From the NCBI GenBank assembly GCA_025455865.1, contig JALOLS010000013.1:1-37671 (forward strand): a DNA stretch of 37,671 nucleotides, read 5' to 3'. The stretch's first letter is position 1; every line of letters starts with the position of its first letter. A model generated the notes under the pieces. The model searched no databases, was not told the DNA's origin, and saw only the letters and a list, made by a program, of their open reading frames with translations. Both the position numbers and the translations under genes were made by a program. Positions 35,107 through 37,671 of the stretch are shown one piece after another. Origin of the DNA: Thermoleophilia bacterium. Lineage in GTDB: Bacteria > Actinomycetota > Thermoleophilia > Miltoncostaeales > Miltoncostaeaceae.

Positions 35107-35115
35107 TGTGGAGAG
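35107..35115 (-). promoter_or_regulatory. DnaA box, inverted
   Basis: TGTGGAGAG, i.e. CTCTCCACA on the minus strand, only 2 nt from the previous box and facing it. Confidence 0.5.
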
Positions 35116-35145
35116 CCCCGATCGAGGGGTCCCGGCCCGGCCGGA

Positions 35146-35154
35146 TGCTATGCT
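35146..35154 (+). promoter_or_regulatory. Extended -10 for the rpmH operon
   Basis: TGCTATGCT matches TGn plus TATnnT. Transcription would begin near 35161, leaving a leader of about 70 nt before rpmH. Confidence 0.5.
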
Positions 35155-35230
35155 CCCGCGGCTCGACAGCCGGACGGCGGGCGACTCCGTCCTGCCCGGC
35201 GTGCGGAGACCCTGAAGGAGCGGCCAGAAC

Positions 35231-35365
35231 GTGAAGCGGACCTATCAGCCCAACACGCGCAAGCGCAAGAAGACCCATGGTTTTCGCAAGCGGATGAGCA
35301 CGCGGGCGGGCCAGGCCATCCTCAAGCGTCGCCGCGCCAAGGGCCGCGCCCGGCTGTCCGCCTAG
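35231..35365 (+). CDS. rpmH: 50S ribosomal protein L34
   Basis: A 44-residue gene reading [18 protein letters not shown] at the N-terminus and ending [12 protein letters not shown], the unmistakable L34 sequence (KRTYQPN...HGFR.RM.T..G...L..RR.KGR..L). L34 is a small basic protein of the large subunit. The GTG start at 35231 has AAGGAG about 10 nt upstream. It opens the rightward operon next to oriC, its normal location, and is followed by rnpA 10 nt later. Confidence 0.98.
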   Translation: MKRTYQPNTRKRKKTHGFRKRMSTRAGQAILKRRRAKGRARLSA

Positions 35366-35375
35366 CATTGGCGCC

Positions 35376-35768
35376 ATGCACGGGGCCCACTCCGACGGGG
35401 CCCGCTGGCCGCGGGATCGGCGCGGGCGCATCACCCGCTCGCGCGACTTCGACGCCGTGTACCGCCGCGGGCGATCCGCCGCGAGCCGCCATCTGGTGCT
35501 CTATGCCTTCCCCCGCGAGGACGCCGGCGACGATCCGCCGCGCCTGGGGCTCTCGGTGTCGCGCCGGGTCGGCAACGCCGTCGAGCGCAACCGCGTGAAG
35601 CGGGTGCTGCGTGAGCAGTTCGCCCGCATCGCCCCCGGGCTGCCCGCCGGCGTGGACTTCATCGTGATCGCCCGCCCCGGCGCCGCGGCGTACGTGGAGG
35701 AGCGCGGCTCGGCCGCCCTGGGCGAGCGCCTGGGGGAGCTCGCGGCGCGGCTGGCGGGGGCCGGATGA
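35376..35768 (+). CDS. rnpA: Ribonuclease P protein component
   Basis: RnpA is the protein cofactor of RNase P, which trims the 5' ends of tRNA precursors. The 130 residues contain RITRSRDFDAVYRRGRS (18-34), the RNA-binding signature RVGNAVERNRVKRVLRE (64-80, RNR at 71-73) and DFIVIARPGA. The N-terminal 15 residues (MHGAHSDGARWPRDR) are longer than usual and the start ATG 35376 has no clear ribosome site, so translation may depend on rpmH. The stop overlaps yidD as ATGA. Confidence 0.95.
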   Translation: MHGAHSDGARWPRDRRGRITRSRDFDAVYRRGRSAASRHLVLYAFPREDAGDDPPRLGLSVSRRVGNAVERNRVKRVLREQFARIAPGLPAGVDFIVIARPGAAAYVEERGSAALGERLGELAARLAGAG

Positions 35769-36001
35769 TGAGGTCGGCACTCCGCGCGCTCATCCGCGGG
35801 TACCAGGTCGGCATCTCGCCGATGTTCCCGCGCCGGTGCAAGTACCACCCGACCTGCTCGGCCTATGCGGCTGAGGCCATCCGGGACTTCGGCGCCGGGC
35901 GCGGCCTGGTCCTGGCCGGCTGGCGCCTGCTGCGCTGCAACCCGTGGAGCCACGGCGGCGTCGACCGCCCGGCCGACCAGACCCTCTTCCGCGCCTCGTG
36001 A
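35765..36001 (+). CDS. yidD: Membrane protein insertion efficiency factor YidD
   Basis: A 78-residue YidD with the hallmark sequence LIRGYQVGISPMFPRRCKYH (9-28), PTCSAYAAEAI and GWRLLRCNPWSHGGVD. The three conserved Cys are present. YidD aids YidC-dependent insertion of membrane proteins at the inner face of the membrane. ATG 35765 overlaps the rnpA stop (ATGA), and its TGA overlaps the yidC GTG by 4 nt, so three genes are translationally chained. Confidence 0.96.
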   Translation: MMRSALRALIRGYQVGISPMFPRRCKYHPTCSAYAAEAIRDFGAGRGLVLAGWRLLRCNPWSHGGVDRPADQTLFRAS

Positions 36002-37071
36002 ACCCGCTCGAGCTGCTGGAGGACCCGCTCCGGGCCCTCCTGGACTTCCTGCACGACCCGCTCGGCTTCACCTACGGCTGGGCCATCGTGATGCTCACGG
36101 TCATCGTGCGCCTCGCGCTGCTGCCGCTCTTCGTGAAGCAGTACAAGTCCGCGCGGCGCATGCAGGAGGTCGCGCCGCAGCTCAAGGAGCTCCAGCGCAA
36201 GTACAAGGGGAACCGTCAGAAGCTCAACGAGGAGCTGATGCGGTTCTACAAGGAGAACGACGTCAACCCGTTCGGGTCGTGTCTTCCCCTTGTCGCCCAG
36301 CTCCCCATCTTCATCGCGCTCTACTACGTGCTGCGCGGGTTCACCCCGGAGGACGACACCAGCCTGTCGTTCATGTGGGCGATCCCCGACATCACCAAGC
36401 AGCTCACCGACATCGGCTGGGCGGTGGTGCCGCTGGTGATCATCTACGCGGTGTCGCAGCTGTTGTCGTCGGAGCTCTCGGCCACCCCGAACATGCCGGC
36501 GACCCAGCGCAAGCTGATGCGGCTGCTGCCGCTGGTCGTGGTCTTCTTCGTGTTCCAGTTCCCGGTCCCCGCCGGCCTCATCATCTACTGGATGACCACC
36601 AACCTCTGGACCTGCGGGCAGCAGCTGGTCATCAAGCGGCGCATCGGCCCGGCCCTGGCGGTCGCGACGGCCGATGTCGCCGAGCCGAAGACCGGCAAGT
36701 CCCGCACCCCGCCCAAGGCGGCCGCCACGGCGGCGCTGGTCGAGCCGGGCGACGCGGTCGAGGACGCCGTGGCCGACGACGCCCCGGCCGAGGAGACGGC
36801 GGCCGAGGAGCCGGGCGAGCCGGTGGCCCGCAAGGCGCCGCCGAAGCGCCGGTCCAAGCGCGATCCCCAGGCGGCCGCGGCCGCCGAGGCGGTCAGCGCT
36901 CCGGAGGCCGCTCCGGCCCCCGAGCCCGCGCCGGTCCCGGAGCCCGCGCCGGCCGCGTCCGCCACGGGCGGCGGCCAGGGCGGCGCCCGGCGCAAGCCGC
37001 GGCCGAAGGGGGCGCCTCCCGGCGGCCCGTCCCGGCCGGCATCCCGCAAGCCCCCGAAGAAGCGACGGTGA
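35998..37071 (+). CDS. yidC: Membrane protein insertase YidC
   Basis: YidC/Oxa1 inserts membrane proteins alone or with SecYEG. With the start at GTG 35998 it has 357 residues: first membrane segment about 26-45 with the groove Arg38 (VIVRLALLPLF), coiled-coil cytoplasmic hairpin (50-85), then segments near 95-113, 142-160, 174-190 and 192-210 (PVPAGLIIYWMTTNLWT is the family signature). No signal or lipoprotein box is at the N-terminus. Residues 220-357 form a long low-complexity tail, first acidic/Ala-rich then Pro-rich (PEPAPVPEPAPA) and ending in many Lys/Arg, which probably contacts ribosomes or RNA. An in-frame extension to 35944 is rejected in favour of the GTGA overlap with yidD. Confidence 0.95.
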   Translation: MNPLELLEDPLRALLDFLHDPLGFTYGWAIVMLTVIVRLALLPLFVKQYKSARRMQEVAPQLKELQRKYKGNRQKLNEELMRFYKENDVNPFGSCLPLVAQLPIFIALYYVLRGFTPEDDTSLSFMWAIPDITKQLTDIGWAVVPLVIIYAVSQLLSSELSATPNMPATQRKLMRLLPLVVVFFVFQFPVPAGLIIYWMTTNLWTCGQQLVIKRRIGPALAVATADVAEPKTGKSRTPPKAAATAALVEPGDAVEDAVADDAPAEETAAEEPGEPVARKAPPKRRSKRDPQAAAAAEAVSAPEAAPAPEPAPVPEPAPAASATGGGQGGARRKPRPKGAPPGGPSRPASRKPPKKRR

Positions 37072-37550
37072 GCATGAGCGAGCAGGCCGGCGGACCCGAG
37101 GCACTGGAGCGCGTGCTCGTCGCGGTGGCGGGGGGGCTCGCCATCACCGGCCCGGCCGCGGTGCGGGTCGGGGAGGACGGCGGGGTGGTCGGCGAGCTCG
37201 GCGGGGACGGCGTGGAGCGGCTGACCGGCCGCGACGGCGAGGTCATCGACGCGCTCCAGTACCTCGCCGCCCAGGTCGTGCGGCGCGCCGAGGGCGGCTC
37301 CCACCGGCGGGTGGTCATCGACGCCGCCGGCTACCGGGCGCGGCGCGAGGAGCTGCTCAGGCGGCTCGCGGTGCGGGCGGCCGAGGAGGCGCTCGAGTTC
37401 GGCGAGGAGATCGAGCTGGACCCGATGAGCCCGCACGACCGGCGCATCGTCCACATGGCGCTCGCGGAGCGCGAGGACGTGGAGACCCGGAGCGAGGGCG
37501 AGGAGCCCCGCCGGCGCATCGTGGTCGCCCCGGCCGACGACGCGGGGTGA
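37068..37550 (+). CDS. jag: KhpB/Jag RNA-binding protein (KH-R3H)
   Basis: A 160-residue Jag/KhpB homologue. A KH-like part includes GDGVERLTGRDGEVIDALQYLAAQVVRR (about 46-73, with GRDG in place of the usual GxxG of KH domains). The R3H domain carries DPMSPHDRRIVHMALAE (118-134). The N-terminal Jag_N domain of the Firmicutes protein is missing, as is common in actinobacteria. KhpB binds RNA, often with KhpA, and affects cell division genes. GTG 37068 overlaps the yidC stop by 4 nt; ATG 37074 is an alternative. It sits in the standard position after yidC. Confidence 0.94.
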   Translation: MSMSEQAGGPEALERVLVAVAGGLAITGPAAVRVGEDGGVVGELGGDGVERLTGRDGEVIDALQYLAAQVVRRAEGGSHRRVVIDAAGYRARREELLRRLAVRAAEEALEFGEEIELDPMSPHDRRIVHMALAEREDVETRSEGEEPRRRIVVAPADDAG

Positions 37551-37554
37551 GGGC

Positions 37555-37573
37555 GCGGCCCCCCGGGGGCCGC
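37555..37573 (+). terminator. Hairpin after jag
   Basis: GCGGCCCCC (37555-37563) and GGGGGCCGC (37565-37573) are perfect inverted repeats around one C. A strong hairpin would form just after the jag stop. No U-run follows and rsmG starts 12 nt later, so it may attenuate rather than end transcription, or act at the RNA level. Confidence 0.4.
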
Positions 37574-37576
37574 GGG

Positions 37577-37592
37577 CGTTTCACGTGAAACC
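37577..37592. promoter_or_regulatory. parS: parS-like centromere site
   Basis: CGTTTCACGTGAAACC contains a perfect 14-bp palindrome GTTTCACGTGAAAC and matches 14 of 16 bases of the ParB-binding consensus TGTTTCACGTGAAACA. It lies near oriC and overlaps the rsmG start codon; parA/parB usually follow rsmG, beyond this window. Confidence 0.85.
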
Positions 37593-37671
37593 CCCCGGGC
37601 CGGCCGCGCTGCTGGTCGAGCGGGCCGGGGCGATGGGGATCGCGGTCGCGCCGGGCCTGGCCGGCACGCTG
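37585..37671 (+). CDS. rsmG: 16S rRNA (guanine-N7)-methyltransferase RsmG, 5' fragment
   Basis: Only the first 29 codons are visible before the right edge. They read VKPPGPAALLVERAGAMGIA and on, an Ala/Leu-rich opening that resembles the start of RsmG (LL..A..LGI.L......L). The assignment rests mostly on gene order: rsmG (gidB) follows jag in most bacteria with this operon. GTG 37585 is the only start-like codon in frame after the jag stop and lies inside the parS palindrome. The SAM-binding motifs lie beyond the window. Confidence 0.6.
   Translation, partial: MKPPGPAALLVERAGAMGIAVAPGLAGTL

Larger units (their letters stand above)
34923..35230. other. Chromosome origin oriC (predicted)
   Basis: The 308-nt gap between the dnaA-side operon (minus) and rpmH (plus) is the usual oriC position. 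It has four DnaA-box-like 9-mers of the NNNTCCACA type at 34982-34990, 35084-35092, 35096-35104 and 35107-35115, and divergent extended -10 promoters at both ends. The most AT-rich stretches are about 34948-34970 and 35010-35020; no obvious unwinding element with a run of 13-mers was seen. Confidence 0.8.

Overview
The window is very GC-rich DNA from a free-living bacterium, most likely an Actinomycetota lineage with type II fatty acid synthesis. Thermoleophilia is my best guess from gene content, but no taxonomic marker was compared. The main clues are the order dnaA / dnaN-recF-dciA-gyrB-gyrA on one side of an origin and rpmH-rnpA-yidD-yidC-jag-rsmG on the other, frequent GTG starts, TAnnnT -10 elements often only 6-10 nt from the start codon, a bacterial Ku, and a GyrA quinolone region with the mycobacterial-type Ala-Ser pair. 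The window spans the chromosome origin, placed at about 34.92-35.23 kb with four DnaA-box-like sites. A parS-like palindrome lies at the right edge.

Layout. 1-6.1 kb (minus): a membrane-anchored beta-propeller protein cut by the left edge, a DUF4395-thioredoxin fusion, ileS and a HAD phosphatase. 6.2-9.9 kb (plus): a SLOG-fold protein, an alpha/beta hydrolase, a diacylglycerol-kinase-type lipid kinase, a small unknown protein and a second alpha/beta hydrolase. 9.9-12.5 kb (minus): a solo acyl-CoA mutase large subunit coupled to an unknown 137-residue protein, and a secreted protein. 12.6-19.6 kb (minus): a tightly packed fatty acid operon, fabZ-fabH-fabD-fabG-fabF-tyrosine-phosphatase-like gene-accD-accA, with most junctions overlapping or nearly so and no acpP. 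19.7-22.8 kb (plus): a slipin, a receiver-only response regulator, ku and galT. 22.8-31.4 kb (minus): a Uma2 nuclease-fold gene, gyrA, gyrB, dciA, recF and dnaN. 31.7-32.7 kb (plus): an FAD monooxygenase inserted between dnaN and dnaA. 32.7-34.9 kb (minus): dnaA, preceded by an unusual GHKL-ATPase protein. 35.2-37.7 kb (plus): rpmH, rnpA, yidD, yidC, jag and the start of rsmG.

How it works together. The replication and ribosome/membrane-insertion genes are transcribed away from the origin on both sides, so they run with the replication forks. DnaA, the beta clamp, RecF, the DciA helicase loader and gyrase form the replication core. The GHKL-ATPase gene lies between oriC and dnaA in dnaA orientation and is the best candidate for an undescribed regulator of initiation. 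AccA and AccD make malonyl-CoA (with subunits encoded elsewhere) for the Fab enzymes, and the phosphatase is translationally linked to them. Several genes appear to start at codons a standard caller would miss (ATA, CTG, TTG), and several promoters look leaderless or nearly so.

All calls are by reading. No database search, structure prediction or alignment was run.
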